A stretch of 64,000 bases of DNA from Nemertoderma westbladi (taxonomy: Eukaryota; Xenacoelomorpha; Nemertodermatida; Nemertodermatidae). Each line of letters starts with the position of its first letter. Positions within the stretch are counted from its first letter, which is position 1. A program made the position numbers and the translations under genes. Of this stretch, positions 9,405 to 20,546 are shown piece after piece. Below the pieces are notes generated by a model, which was not told the origin of the DNA, searched no databases, and saw only the letters and a program-made list of their open reading frames with translations. The stretch is from assembly GCA_032718475.1 (NCBI GenBank), contig JAUCBJ010008482.1:1-64000 (forward strand). The letters run 5' to 3'.

Positions 9405-10905
9405 AACCTGATGTAGCCTACTTTAAAATAATATCACTTTTCGTAATAAGTATTATTTTTAATTGACAGCAATATAATTTTCACTATCTCTTTACGTTTA
9501 TAAAAATCAATTTTGGCTATTTCATGAAATCCTACGTATTGGTAATCCCTGGGTTGGGGTGAAATTTGTGAGGTGAATAATTGTTTGATTCAACATGGTG
9601 CTTTTGATTATTAATATGTATTATATTCTACAAGATTTAGAGCAATAATTGGTGCGATTTAGATGAGTTTTCTTTCAATTCGTATCTCCTGCTTCGTTAT
9701 CTCACCGATAAATCCGACTGTCTATAATTTCCAATTCCATTGGGCGTTGTAAATTACTTATGCAATTCAAATTATATTCTTAATTTATAGGTCTCCCTTA
9801 CGGCGGTGCTGATATCGCTTTTATTTGTTCAATTTGTTTGTCTTGTCAATTTACATGCTTATCTGATTGTCTGCATTGATTCACGAATATTAATAAGTTA
9901 CACTCATTACTGTAGGTTGTTGGTTAGTCCGTTTGATAACTATTGGGCGCGCTGTTGTAATAAAAGTGTTGAATTGCGTCCGTCTATTGGTGGGATATTT
10001 ATACTGTATGAGAACAAGACCTCATAACTGGAAGCGAGCGTTGGTTGTCGTTGTCCATAACATAATAAAGCTAATGAGTAACTATAAGTCAGGAGATCAA
10101 ATGAGTAACAGTCAAATGAAAAAAATATATACAAGTGGGTCGCGGTGAGGGGCCGATTAACACTGGCTACTAACATAATTTAATTATATTATATGAACTC
10201 CGATGCCGATATTGCCTTCAACTGGGACTGTGTTGAATTCCCTCCAGTACTTGACAGCCTAGAATGTAACTTACTGTGATGGTTTTATTAAAATCAAAAC
10301 TCTTCAAGCAGACGAAGCATCTCATACAAACGGATAGATAATGTTACATACAGTATTAGGGATGTTGCGAATGTCATATTTTTGACATCCGCACGGATGC
10401 AGATGCGGATGTCTATTAAAACAATCATATTTTTACTTGGCCTCCCTTCTACATAAAGATTACACCAACATTTTAATGTTCAAATCTTATATTAATATTC
10501 ATTCCCAATAACTTAAAAATAATATAACAAACTAAATTATTGCTACCAGTGCTTATCCTTAATGCAGCAGGACCTGGTGCATTTACTTCTGGACAAGTTG
10601 TTACTTAGGAAGAAATAATTTTGATTATTTTATGTTTTGATAATTTAAGATAAAAGGAAAAAAGAGTAAGATAAAAAAGTAATTATTATTGAAATTTAGT
10701 TAATTGAGAAGAAGTGATACAACTGACTATTAAACTAGAGCCCAGCCACCTTTACACCTTTCTGTATGACTTGGTCCAAATGTCAATGTAAATTAAAATT
10801 GTACATAAAAAGGAGAAGAAGAGATAATTACATTCCACCTTTATGTAAAACAACCCTGATATCACCGGATGCATTTACACAGATATTATGTATTGTGGGG
10901 CCAGC
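9405..10905. other. No gene seen; possible hAT-like end at 10364
   Basis: AT-rich sequence. At 10364-10425 there is GGGATGTTGCGAATGTC followed by CGGATGCAGATGCGGATGTC, a word type often seen at hAT transposon ends, but I found no matching inverted end nearby. Confidence 0.4.
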
Positions 10906-11184
10906 CACGAAGTGAGCGTAGCCTTAGCATATGGGTGCCATTGGCGAGTTGTCTGTCGTCGTAAATTTTTGATCGCTAATAACTCGGTTATTCCTCGATG
11001 AAATTAAACGAAACTTGGTATGTATGTAGTCCGTCAAAAGTTTAGAAAGAATCTGAAGTTTCGTCAAAAACGAACGAACGCAACGAGGCACAAGAGGAGG
11101 ACGAGTATTGTGTTGAAGACTTCTGACTAACGGCAGACAACTCGTTAATGGTACCCATATGCTAAAGGTTTTGCTCACTTCGTG
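10906..11184. mobile_element. Short inverted-repeat element (MITE-like), about 280 bp
   Basis: CACGAAGTGAGC at 10906-10917 is matched by GCTCACTTCGTG at 11173-11184. The arms extend inward for about 50 bp through TTAGCATATGGGT and CGAGTTGTC with a few mismatches. No coding capacity. No clear target duplication. Confidence 0.7.
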
Positions 11185-12786
11185 CTGCGCGAAGATCCCA
11201 CGAACGTGTATTTGTATGTCTACTTATACATTGCAATGTGTAACCGGTTGAAGTAACTACTGTAACCCAATTAAATATTTTCTAGTAATCTGCGATCAAC
11301 TTAAACTTAAAATAGAAACAGTAAAAAAAAAATGTTAATAATTATAGATTCAATCTCTAATTATTATTAGTCTGCGAACAAAAATATTATCGAAATTATT
11401 CGTTGGTTTATTTTAATTTTCCACCCAACTTGTCTGAGATCAATGAATTGATATGACTGATTCGGATGTGATTTAATAAAACGACTTTTCTAATCAAAAT
11501 AATGGAATTCATTGCACCTCGCGGCCCTAGGCTGTGTGTACGATGGCCAGGTGCATTAGGGTTGAAACTGCAACCCTTCTCAGAGAGTTAATACACTAAT
11601 CCAATCTTAGCAATTAGATTAATTTGCGGCGTTATTTGCAAAGCGGTTTGGTAGTCAGATCAGGGGAAGTCGCTGGTTAACCTTTAGGCCTATATAATCT
11701 GTAGGCGACCACAGCCACCTATCTGCAATGCATCAACGTCTGCATAGGTAAACTGACATTGCTTCACTACAGTTTCGGTCCTTGTTCTTTCATTATTATT
11801 CTGCAGAGGTAGTACAATATAAGGTTAAATATTTTCCTTTCACCATTAGTACCGCATCGGAAGCTGCTGTATAGCCCCTAATGGCTGGCCTGCCAACTGT
11901 CAGTGTTTTTATCTCCACACAATCCAAGCTGGGTGCTCAGAGCCGCATATACTGTACTGTATACTGGTTTGCTTGGCAATCACTATCACTTTCTACCAGT
12001 TGTGTATGCACTGCAGTGGATTGCTTGTGATCCAAGTCATTAAATTCCAGCTTCTCGCAGACGTGAATGTAATTAAGATTGCGGAATCCCAAGAGACTCC
12101 ATTATTCTATAATGAGTTTGTGTGTTTCTTCTGCAAAGGCCAATTTTTAACGAGTGCATAATCCTACCAACCCAATCGATAATAGCCAGCCCATAAAACA
12201 AATCCTTCCGCGGATTAATATTAATTAAAAATATGTCTATTTTTTTTTGTTTATAGCGTTGTTCATTTGTATCTTACAGTAGGCCTTGTGGGTACTACAG
12301 TACATACCTACTGTAGAAACTTGTCTACATTGTTTACATTGAATTCGACGAGAAATGGGTAGGTTTTCCGCGGACATATATATATTTTTGTAATATTGTG
12401 TATACTTTATCATCATAACATGATAACGTATTGCAATTATAAGTACGGGAGTATTCACGCAATTAAGTTAAACCCTCAAAAGTAGTGTCAAATTATCTCC
12501 GACGTGTAACATGAACTGTTCATTGAATTAGTCGTTGAGTTCATTATTACTCTCTATGACACTAGTGACTCATCCGTACTGTATGGTTGGTTACCCCTGA
12601 GGGGTGTTGACACCGCTTCGTTTTGGGTTGTTTGTAGAATGTAGAGAAGTGTGGTAGATTTTCTTGAAAAGTTCCCAAAATAGCAAATTTTATAAAAAGG
12701 GATTTGTTAAAATGTGGTATTGCCTGTGGGGATTTAAATCTAAATTTATCGACTCTACATAGCTCTATTAATTATAACTAATAAAT
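11185..12786. other. No gene seen
   Basis: AT-rich DNA without convincing ORFs. At 12761-12800 there is a palindromic AGCTCTATTA...TAATAGAGCT sequence bordering the small GC-richer island that follows. Confidence 0.5.
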
Positions 12787-12794
12787 TATAACTA

Positions 12795-12983
12795 ATAGAG
12801 CTGCCCAAAACGCACTAAGTAATCAAAGTGTTTGTTCGACTCACCTAGCCGCTTCCTTAACTTCACCTCGTCTATCTTGGCCCCTCCTTTAGCTTCTCTT
12901 AGTTGTTTCCGGGTCGCGTTGTAGGCCCGTCGGAGTCGGTTGCTGACCCCGACGTCCTCGTCGCCGAGGTGCCATAGTGCCAT
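12795..12983 (-). other. GC-richer small ORF, possible exon or gene fragment
   Basis: A 63-codon minus-strand frame much richer in G+C at third positions than its surroundings, encoding a charged helical peptide (LRRAYNATRKQLREAKGG, then KLRKRLGES). A good donor word, CTAG|GTGAGT, occurs within it (exon end would be 12845) and an ACAG lies upstream at about 12993. It could be an exon of an unknown gene or a captured fragment; the island is bordered by inverted AGCTCTATTA words. I do not recognise the protein. Confidence 0.25.
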
Positions 12984-12993
12984 AGCTCTATTA

Positions 12994-13828
12994 CTGTATT
13001 AAATATTATACGCTGATGACGGTTCTGCTCTATGAAGGCCCCAGACATAATGCCATTTAGAAATCTGATATGCTCAATGATGTAAATTTCCTTCTAACGT
13101 CCTGAATTTATCCTCAAGATTAAGTTTAAAATAGGCCTACTTACCGCACTACCGGGCTGTAGTAACTATACACTCTGCGGCCTAAGGCCTACCATAAAGC
13201 CATGAGTAAGAAGAGTCCTGTTATTTATTTGTTTATGGCCTGCTGCCGCCTGCAGGCTGGCAGCCAGGCCACGACATTTCACTCAAACAGCCCAGTGATT
13301 CACCTTCTCAGATTTCATCAGAGTTTATCCCAGTTTTAACATCGTCTGTTTTTGTTTGCGGAGGTTGTTGGTTGTACGACCAATTATTTTCATTATTTTT
13401 TCCTTGTTTTTCTCCAAAATTGTTCATTGCCTTTTTTTCATATAATTTCAAAAGTGAAGCTTAATTATAATTAATTTCAATAAAATTATATCGTTCGTTA
13501 AAAGGCATCCATTTACTCGCACTTATGGACTCGATATTCCAAGAGTCCATATTAATTACGTTGAGTTAATTGCGTTGAGTTAATTACGTTGAGTGTACTA
13601 TTTAAAAGTGTATTTACAAACTGCAATCACACCGCATTTACGTTCACGTGTACCCATAGTGACAAGTACGTTGATACACTGAGTAGCAACGATAAGATTT
13701 TTTTCAAATAATTTATTAAAGTTTCTTAAAGCACACCTTTAGCTAAATTATACAATTGGAGAAATTGGGTTTCAAAGACTTCATCCGTATCACTCATGGT
13801 GTCAGACAGACTTAGGATAAAACAATGG
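12994..13828. other. No gene; 15-bp tandem repeat at 13557-13594
   Basis: AT-rich. Three copies of a TTACGTTGAGTTAAT unit (one with GCG) lie at 13557-13594. Nothing else recognised. Confidence 0.6.
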
Positions 13829-13990
13829 TGTAATAACTATTTACATACTTGTGTGTAAAGTAGCACTTTACAGTGTGATGATCCGAGTGGCTTTGTTACA
13901 CGAACGAACGTTAGTGAGTGAGTGAATATAAAGCCACGAGGATCAGAACACTGTAAAGTACTTTGCAACAAGTATGTATGTAGTTTTATT
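13829..13990. mobile_element. Palindromic foldback element, about 160 bp
   Basis: The left arm (about 13829-13893, with ACATACTTG, CACTTTACAGTGTG and GTGGCTTT) is mirrored by the right arm (13931-13990, AAAGCCAC, ACACTGTAAAGT, CAAGTATGT) with several mismatches. The loop contains CGAACGAACG and a GTGA repeat. MITE-like, no coding. Confidence 0.65.
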
Positions 13991-14256
13991 CCAAAATTTT
14001 AACATTACGAAATGATTGTACATATACATTATAAGTGATAGAAACTGCACAAATTATATTAGTTGCTGTATAAATAATTGTAAAAATGACATAAATTATG
14101 TTATAAATAAGTTAGCTTATATTTATGGTGGCGTTTGGAGCCATGTTAATCATGTTATAATAATATAGCTAGCTCCTACTGGTTATTAATAGCTATACCC
14201 CCCCTACCGGTAGGTAATACAGTAGGCCTATCTGGCTGCCAGGCAAATTTCCACCT

Positions 14257-14338
14257 ATTGTTTACGTGGTATCCCCGTTACTTATTACATTATCGTTCCA
14301 CATTACTTAACGCCGTCATGGGTTACCACGTAAACAAT
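14257..14338. repeat. Short inverted repeat
   Basis: ATTGTTTACGTGGTA at 14257-14271 and its exact complement TACCACGTAAACAAT at 14324-14338. Small foldback, no coding. Confidence 0.75.
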
Positions 14339-15350
14339 TACACCAAATACAATACTAAATGTACAGGCCAATACAATTCTTTAATGTCCTCTAAAGTTGT
14401 AAAGTGCTAAATAACAACTCGCTGTTAATACTAACGGCGTTGAGTAATGTTACAATTTTGGAATAATAATTATTTTCTTGGCCCCTTCCTAGTGCTGCCC
14501 TACCACGTTCAAGTAGACTGTAAGTGTTGAGTGATGTGCAGATATTAGTCCTTACAAGTGTGCGACAAGCACAAGATATTAATATGCACCATTTTATATA
14601 TTATCTATCCTTGTTCACTCACTGCATTAATAATAGACAGCATATTTTATGGTTTGCGGGTACATCAACAAGTAAACTATAACATCAACTATAACTATAG
14701 GTTGCAAGTCGGCAAACTCCCCTCACAACCGAACCGGTAGGAATCATATCAACGACCTTCTAGAAATGTTATCTTCATTAGAGGACTGTTTCAACGTACA
14801 CTATACAGCTTCCGTTAAAATACTTTGGTATCCTTCGATTATATAAATACAGGTATGGCATAATACATGGAGAGAATATATATTAAAACATTCATCCACT
14901 CAGCTATTGCCAATTGTACAGTATTAATTATACTTGATCAAATATACCCACGGTTGTGGTACTGTGTTCTATATATTCAAAATAGCTAATGCCCTTTTGG
15001 AGCCTTATTTTTATTTCTCACAACCGTTTTTGCACCATTAACCTTAAACAGAGTTACTTAACACACCATTTCCGTATATTAAGAATTATAGAAGAAAAAT
15101 GGTTGTTTCAAGTTCTACACTTAACCAAAGATTCAAACGGTAACACTTCATCGTATAAAGTCGTGACGTAATCGCATTACTTCGAAACTGCACTGCCTGA
15201 CTTTCTGCAAAAGCCACAATTGATTCTGGGATACTGGGGAGTTTCAACCTGTCAGTAGTGACGATAATCAGGACTCAAAGGGGAGCTGATCTTCAGAACA
15301 AATTAACAGTAAATGGATCCAAAGGTGGCCAGTTTACTGCTCCCATTATA
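14339..15350. other. No gene seen
   Basis: AT-rich stretch up to the target-site duplication of the BEL element; only short chance ORFs. Confidence 0.5.
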
Positions 15351-15355
15351 AATCT
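15351..15355. other. Target-site duplication AATCT (left)
   Basis: AATCT immediately precedes the LTR here and immediately follows the other LTR at 33498-33502. Five bases is a usual duplication length for BEL/Pao insertions. Confidence 0.9.
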
Positions 15356-16541
15356 TGTACGCGCTTTTGAAGACCTTTAGCAGTTTAACCTGCCAAAATT
15401 TATATGTCTTTTGGTTTATAAATAGACTTTAGAAATTGACAAATATTTAATACCAATAAACACAACATTAGCAGAAGCCAGCCTAGTGCGCGTCCATTCA
15501 CCCGCTGGATATACCCGGGAGACTGGATTCTGAGGGCTTAGATTGTTATTGCAGTGTAAGCTTACTGTATTATTCGATTGATCGTTAATAAATAATTTCT
15601 GACCAATATTATTCACTTTCGGGAAATATTAACAGTTCTTTTAGGACGTGGCGCTCTATCTAGGTAAACAAAGCTATGACTTATACTAAACACAACGGTA
15701 AGTCGGTAAGGCTTATGATTCACGTATGAGGCGCATTCTTTAGGAAATGCTTAGTTATCAGTCACAATCATGCACACTACCGGTAACACACAATACTGCT
15801 CACTAATTTGAAGACCGTCAATGAATTTTATCATATATAAAGAGAACAGCAACTGACTCATGTAGTGCTTATCAAATAGCATTAAATTCACTACAAACCA
15901 CAATAATATAAGTCGCAATCGCTATATGTAACCTGTCTCTCTAACCTGTAGTGTATCAAGAAAATTGGGAAATTTGGGTTCTTTATAGATGTTCTCCAAA
16001 TAATATTCAACCAACTGATACAAAATAATAACAACAATAAAATAGCAGTATAATAATGTATGTTGAACCGATAATGTAAGACTGAACTGGACTGTTAAGA
16101 CTGATAACAGTTATACGCTCTATAATCTAAGCCTACTAATGTTTCTTCTAAAGTCTGAAACGAATTGACTCTAGAGCCGGTGTTCCTGGCCTAGATCGAA
16201 ACAACACAACAGTATCACAAAAAACAGTAAGACTGAACACTCCCAGCACGATCTGCCAAATATCTCCACATCGACAGAAAAAATCGTTCTGATTGGCTGT
16301 TAAGCTAAACAAAGAACCATGTGTCCAATGGCCGTTTCCATGTCAGCAACCAGCTGTTAGATGTCGTAATCTGAATCATCAAGGCTAAGCTGTGCCAGGG
16401 TATTTGACGCATTGCGGGTTTTTTGCCTTACCATGTCCGCCGAAGCACACATATAGAAGAATGACTTTTATGTCCGTTAAAACACCTATAACGGTACCTT
16501 GCGGGCGAGGGGGACTGATTATATCCGCAAAAGCTTTTACA
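15356..16541 (-). repeat. 3' LTR of BEL/Pao element
   Basis: Identical to 32312-33497 except for about seven substitutions (for example CACCCGCTGG versus CACCCACTGG, and TTTGAAGACC versus TTTGCCGACC). Read on the minus strand it starts TGTAAAAGC and ends GCGCGTACA. Confidence 0.95.
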
Positions 16542-16549
16542 CCGCTCCC
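16542..16549 (-). promoter_or_regulatory. Polypurine tract
   Basis: Minus strand GGGAGCGG, directly upstream of the 3' LTR start; the same tract adjoins the left element's LTR at 280-287. Expected primer site for plus-strand DNA synthesis. Confidence 0.8.
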
Positions 16550-16567
16550 AGAAAATGGGATTCAAGT

Positions 16568-19009
16568 TTATAAATATACAAGGATTCTTTCATTGAACAA
16601 CATCTCGAGTACGGGCTGGGGTAACATCGATCCATCGATACCCATGGCCGGTTTGCGTTCGGTGTCAATGACGTAACGCTGCGCGAGTTCGAATTGTCTA
16701 TGTCGGAGATTCTTTTGTGTTTCGGTGAGAGTTTCAAAGGAATAATCAATCACGTCGGAACACGCTCGAGTAAACACGTGGGTAGAACCAGCTAATCCGC
16801 GTATGTGGATCATGCGCGTAGTTCCTAGTTCTCCGACCGGAACGCTACCTTCATTATCGTAGGTGACAACTCCATACATCTCAATAACATTAAGAGTTTC
16901 ATTCCACTCCTTGGTGGCATTCTCTAGGGTCATCCCCACTGGATGCCACAAGGTGGCGCATTGGTTAGCGTCAGGGAGATCACTATACTTCATGTGCCGA
17001 GTGGTATACGTCTCCACATTTCCATATCTTTGTATTTCCTCTTCTTCAAATAACACATCTAGATTCCAATGGACTAATCGAGTTTTAATAAATCCATCGA
17101 GATTATAAGGAGGTTCTATATCTTTCTCGATTCGAGAAATGTTATATGGTTTTCTAAATGAGTTTACCTTTACTAACTGATCCAGATGTTTCTGCAATTG
17201 TTCGAGTTCGACAATGTCTAGAGGATTTATTAGTGGTAGAAACTTTAAATTATGCGTCGGGTCTTCTGGTTTTACCATATAATATTGAGTCAGATTAACG
17301 TAATAAGGGTGGTCTTTAATCCCATAAAACGAGTTCTGTAAAGGTCTAGCGCGTATGTTGACATCGTGTACCATACGACGGACAAGATCCGCTCGATTGT
17401 CCGGAGGTTCAACGAGTATACCGTCAACACGAGCGGCCTCGATCGGCGGACGCTGTAACATAGGGGCGTCAGCGATAAGATTTTGCGATCCTGTACTGAT
17501 ATCAACCGGTTGAGGTTGTATCGTCGCGAAGAGTTTGTCTCCGAAATGTGGAATCATCGATGGATGACGGATGGTTTTAGAGTAGAGATCCGTCATAAGG
17601 ATTTGAGCTTCAGGTTGGGCTAAAGCGGCTTCTTCTCTCTCGTCCATTTTCGTGTGTTTCTCTTCGAGTAGATTTTCTTCCGCTTGTCTCTGTAAGCGTT
17701 CATCTAAAAATTCTTGTAGAGAATACGTGCGTCCAAGCTCGATGTCCTCCTCGAGGTTTTGGATTTCTCTATCGAACTGTGGCAAGGCTAACTCCTTCAC
17801 CGATTGGACTTGTTGTTGTAATTTACGTTTCTCTAAACAATCTTGTGTTCCCTTTCCGATCTTCTGTCGAATAGCGTCTAAAGCGTTTCTTATAACGCTC
17901 TCCTCGACTTCCGTAGCGGGTCGCATCGGGTTTAATCCTGGACGATTGTAAGGATCAAAGGGCGATATTAGCTGCCCGCGTCCCAATCCGGCTAAGTAGG
18001 ATGGGCGAATGTCTAACGAACCCACTACCGGAGCACCACCGATTAATTGTTCGGGTAACACTATGTCTTTGAACAGGGAATATAGTTCGGGAGGATCAGT
18101 GATACTGTTAGGATCAAGAGTTTGAGGTCTCACTAGGGAATGAGGAGGCCTGACCGAGTATTCCGGAACTCTGATCATGGGTTTATTCAGTGATCGTTTA
18201 AGACGAGCGATCGTAGGTGGTACGTCGAACAGGTTTCGCTCGAAACTCCCGTAAGTGTAACGCGTAAAGCTGTGTTTAGCGCAACGTCTCCGCGGATGTT
18301 TATGTCTTTCAGTTTGTTGGTTGGGTCTAGGGCATTCGTTGCAATAATACCAAAGACGTACGTCCTGCAGAGGAAATGCGGGTGATCGTTCTCCAGTTTT
18401 GCAATATTCTTCCATTTGTTCAAAACTATCCGGGATAACAGGTAGTGGACGATCGGCAGTAAGATACATCATAGTGAAATAGAGCCGTTTGAGTTCTACC
18501 ACAGGGTCGTGATGTATACCTTGAGGATATCGAGTCTCTAAGTTCTGCTGACTGGCGATGTTGAGATAGGTTTCTCTCAAAAATTCTAGGTATTCGTTGA
18601 AGTCAATGCGTTTATCCGGTTCTTCAACGTTTTCTCTTTCCAGTCTATTACGAATAGAATTTTCGTGATCTATTCTCGGTTTATCGTTACGACTCCGCTG
18701 GGTATGATATTTAAATAGAACCATTTCCCTCTCTGTATCTACATCGTCCGTATCATGTAAATCGATAGGATGGCCAGTAGTTAAGAAGTCCATATATGTA
18801 CCATTACGATTCGTATAGCGAGCGGTGAATTTTCGATAGTCCAATTCACGCGCAAGTTGCTCTTGGGACATCGGCGGTTCGATGTAATGACCATCGTCCT
18901 CCGTAATGGTTGGATCGGCTTCACCGCGTATTAAGCTATCCACAAATGCTTGTAAAGGTAGGGTATATCGCTCCCTAATACCAAGATCATCTTCTATCAA
19001 CTCCGTCAT
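16568..19009 (-). CDS. Third ORF of the BEL/Pao element, 813 aa, unknown function
   Basis: Uninterrupted ORF from an ATG with purine at -3 to a stop 26 bp before the 3' LTR, the place where env sits in retrovirus-like elements. It is not an obvious envelope: no signal peptide, transmembrane segment or Cys-rich ectodomain. It appears soluble and acidic to mixed-charge. Visible parts: a charged N-terminal region; a compact Cys/His cluster (C223, C226, H236, H238, C243, H246) that could bind zinc; a helical, probably coiled-coil stretch at about 365-465 rich in E, Q, L and R; and a C-terminal half with Pro, Tyr and aromatic residues resembling a folded domain. Expression would need a spliced or separate message; ACTCAG lies 7 bp before the ATG. 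Intactness in a young element implies selection until recently. I do not recognise the family. Confidence 0.85.
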   Translation of the reverse strand: MTELIEDDLGIRERYTLPLQAFVDSLIRGEADPTITEDDGHYIEPPMSQEQLARELDYRKFTARYTNRNGTYMDFLTTGHPIDLHDTDDVDTEREMVLFKYHTQRSRNDKPRIDHENSIRNRLERENVEEPDKRIDFNEYLEFLRETYLNIASQQNLETRYPQGIHHDPVVELKRLYFTMMYLTADRPLPVIPDSFEQMEEYCKTGERSPAFPLQDVRLWYYCNECPRPNQQTERHKHPRRRCAKHSFTRYTYGSFERNLFDVPPTIARLKRSLNKPMIRVPEYSVRPPHSLVRPQTLDPNSITDPPELYSLFKDIVLPEQLIGGAPVVGSLDIRPSYLAGLGRGQLISPFDPYNRPGLNPMRPATEVEESVIRNALDAIRQKIGKGTQDCLEKRKLQQQVQSVKELALPQFDREIQNLEEDIELGRTYSLQEFLDERLQRQAEENLLEEKHTKMDEREEAALAQPEAQILMTDLYSKTIRHPSMIPHFGDKLFATIQPQPVDISTGSQNLIADAPMLQRPPIEAARVDGILVEPPDNRADLVRRMVHDVNIRARPLQNSFYGIKDHPYYVNLTQYYMVKPEDPTHNLKFLPLINPLDIVELEQLQKHLDQLVKVNSFRKPYNISRIEKDIEPPYNLDGFIKTRLVHWNLDVLFEEEEIQRYGNVETYTTRHMKYSDLPDANQCATLWHPVGMTLENATKEWNETLNVIEMYGVVTYDNEGSVPVGELGTTRMIHIRGLAGSTHVFTRACSDVIDYSFETLTETQKNLRHRQFELAQRYVIDTERKPAMGIDGSMLPQPVLEMLFNERILVYL

Positions 19010-19195
19010 ATCTGCTATCTGAGTTTATTAATTATCAAATGAGTTTATGTTTAGGCTAGCGGGCGTCGCTGCCTACCTCTCTTTGCCCCCGGACAGTGGG
19101 ATTCTCAGCGCCGATGTACCGTCGTCGCGGTGTTTACGCCAACATGTAGCAACAGCACGACAACGATAACCGGCACAAGTCACTCCACTGTCCGT
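19010..19195 (-). other. Coding-looking remnant interrupted by the hAT element (left part)
   Basis: The minus-strand frame that ends at about 19073 (C-terminal residues SALRIPLSGGKER) continues across the hAT insertion into 20547-20620, where an open frame of about 25 further codons runs up to a stop. Without the insertion it is a frame of roughly 65 codons with Cys and Arg pairs. It may be a relic of an exon or ORF between pol and the third ORF, or chance. Confidence 0.25.
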
Positions 19196-20538
19196 TAGGG
19201 TGGTCCTTATTTTGAAAGGTTGGAATTTAGCATCTCTGACCCCCTCAAATGTTTCCATTTCGTCAAAAAATACGACATGCGAAATTTTAAGCATGTACAT
19301 CAAATATTAGAGGTAGCTCATACACACTGAAGTTGAGTGCCTGCTCACCGATTGATCGCGCGCGAAGAATTTAATAGAGTTTGCTGTTATGAAGGCTTCT
19401 GTTGGTCATACAGAGTTAATTTTAGGCTTATTTGAACCGCAATCATCGATTTAGTGGGTGTAGATACCTTCAAAACAAGAGCTTAGCTAGTAGTTCTTGA
19501 GATATCACACAAAAGCTTAAGCCTGGCACACAACTCATCAATCGATCATTCAATTGATTACGCCAAGGGCATATTGAAATATTGGCATTAACATTTTGTA
19601 GGTCTACCTCCCTGCATCTTATTACAGTTAATCTCGATTTTAGCATTGTATAACAATTCAAAGCTATGTTTAGTAAAAAAAAATTCATCACAGCCCCATG
19701 GGAAATGCTTGCACAAGCATCACTAATTTGTGTCTAAGCGCCATTTGGTACGATATCAATAATTGGCCACAAAACTTAACTTTTGGTTAATTATATCTAG
19801 GAACTGTTCGTTTAATTTTATTTTGACTGATTTTAAGTGCAGAACCCAAAAATCGCATCTGATTTGTATTTTAAAATGATATGGTGCATGATATACAACA
19901 ATACTATACTGTACTTCAAAGCATTTTAAGATAAGGATTGATAGATGCAGAGATATGTGAATCCGGCGACCAAAAGGGTTCTAATATATATGGGAAGAAG
20001 CTTTGCACATATGTAATATACATAATTAGGCAATGCTGATTCCAAATCTAATTTCAGATTTGCCCTACCACATCAAGTTTTTTCACAATTGCCACTTTGA
20101 GTTCAAAAACTTATTGCAAACGACTGTGATGAGTGGCGTAGATTCAAATGAGAATCAAATATGCTCAAAATCAATCCAAAACATTGAATGGAGCTTTGTT
20201 TAAATGAATTATATATTTTTAAACAATGCTGATTCCAAATCTGCTTTCATATTTGCTATACTGCCATAGGATATCAAGTTTTTTTTACAATTACCAATTT
20301 AAGTTCAAATTACTTATCGCAAACAATTATTATGAGTGAAAGTAGATTCAATAAGAATAAAATACACCCCCAAATCAATCTACAACATATGCTATGGTAA
20401 ATCTGATAGCAGATTCACCATATAGATTTGTGCTCAAATTTTACTCAAGGTGTTTTTTTATCAGAAGAAAGGACTTGGGGGGGTCAGAGGAGAATTTCCA
20501 CAACTTTTAAATTTTACATTGAAATAAGGACCACCCTA
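19196..20538. mobile_element. Non-autonomous hAT element, 1343 bp
   Basis: Starts TAGGGTGGTCCTTATTT and ends with the complement AAATAAGGACCACCCTA. The inverted similarity continues inward through a CCTTT/AAAGG-type stretch and a GACCCCC/GGGGGTC block. An exact 8-bp duplication CTGTCCGT flanks it (19188-19195 and 20539-20546), the size produced by hAT transposases, and TAGGG-type ends suit hAT. No transposase ORF. A degenerate tandem duplication (period 193 bp; copies from 20031 and 20224) lies inside. Confidence 0.85.
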
Positions 20539-20546
20539 CTGTCCGT

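Noticed and set aside
16568-19009. Reading the 813-codon ORF as a retroviral envelope
   Set aside because: No signal peptide, no transmembrane helix and few cysteines; the position is env-like but the protein is not.
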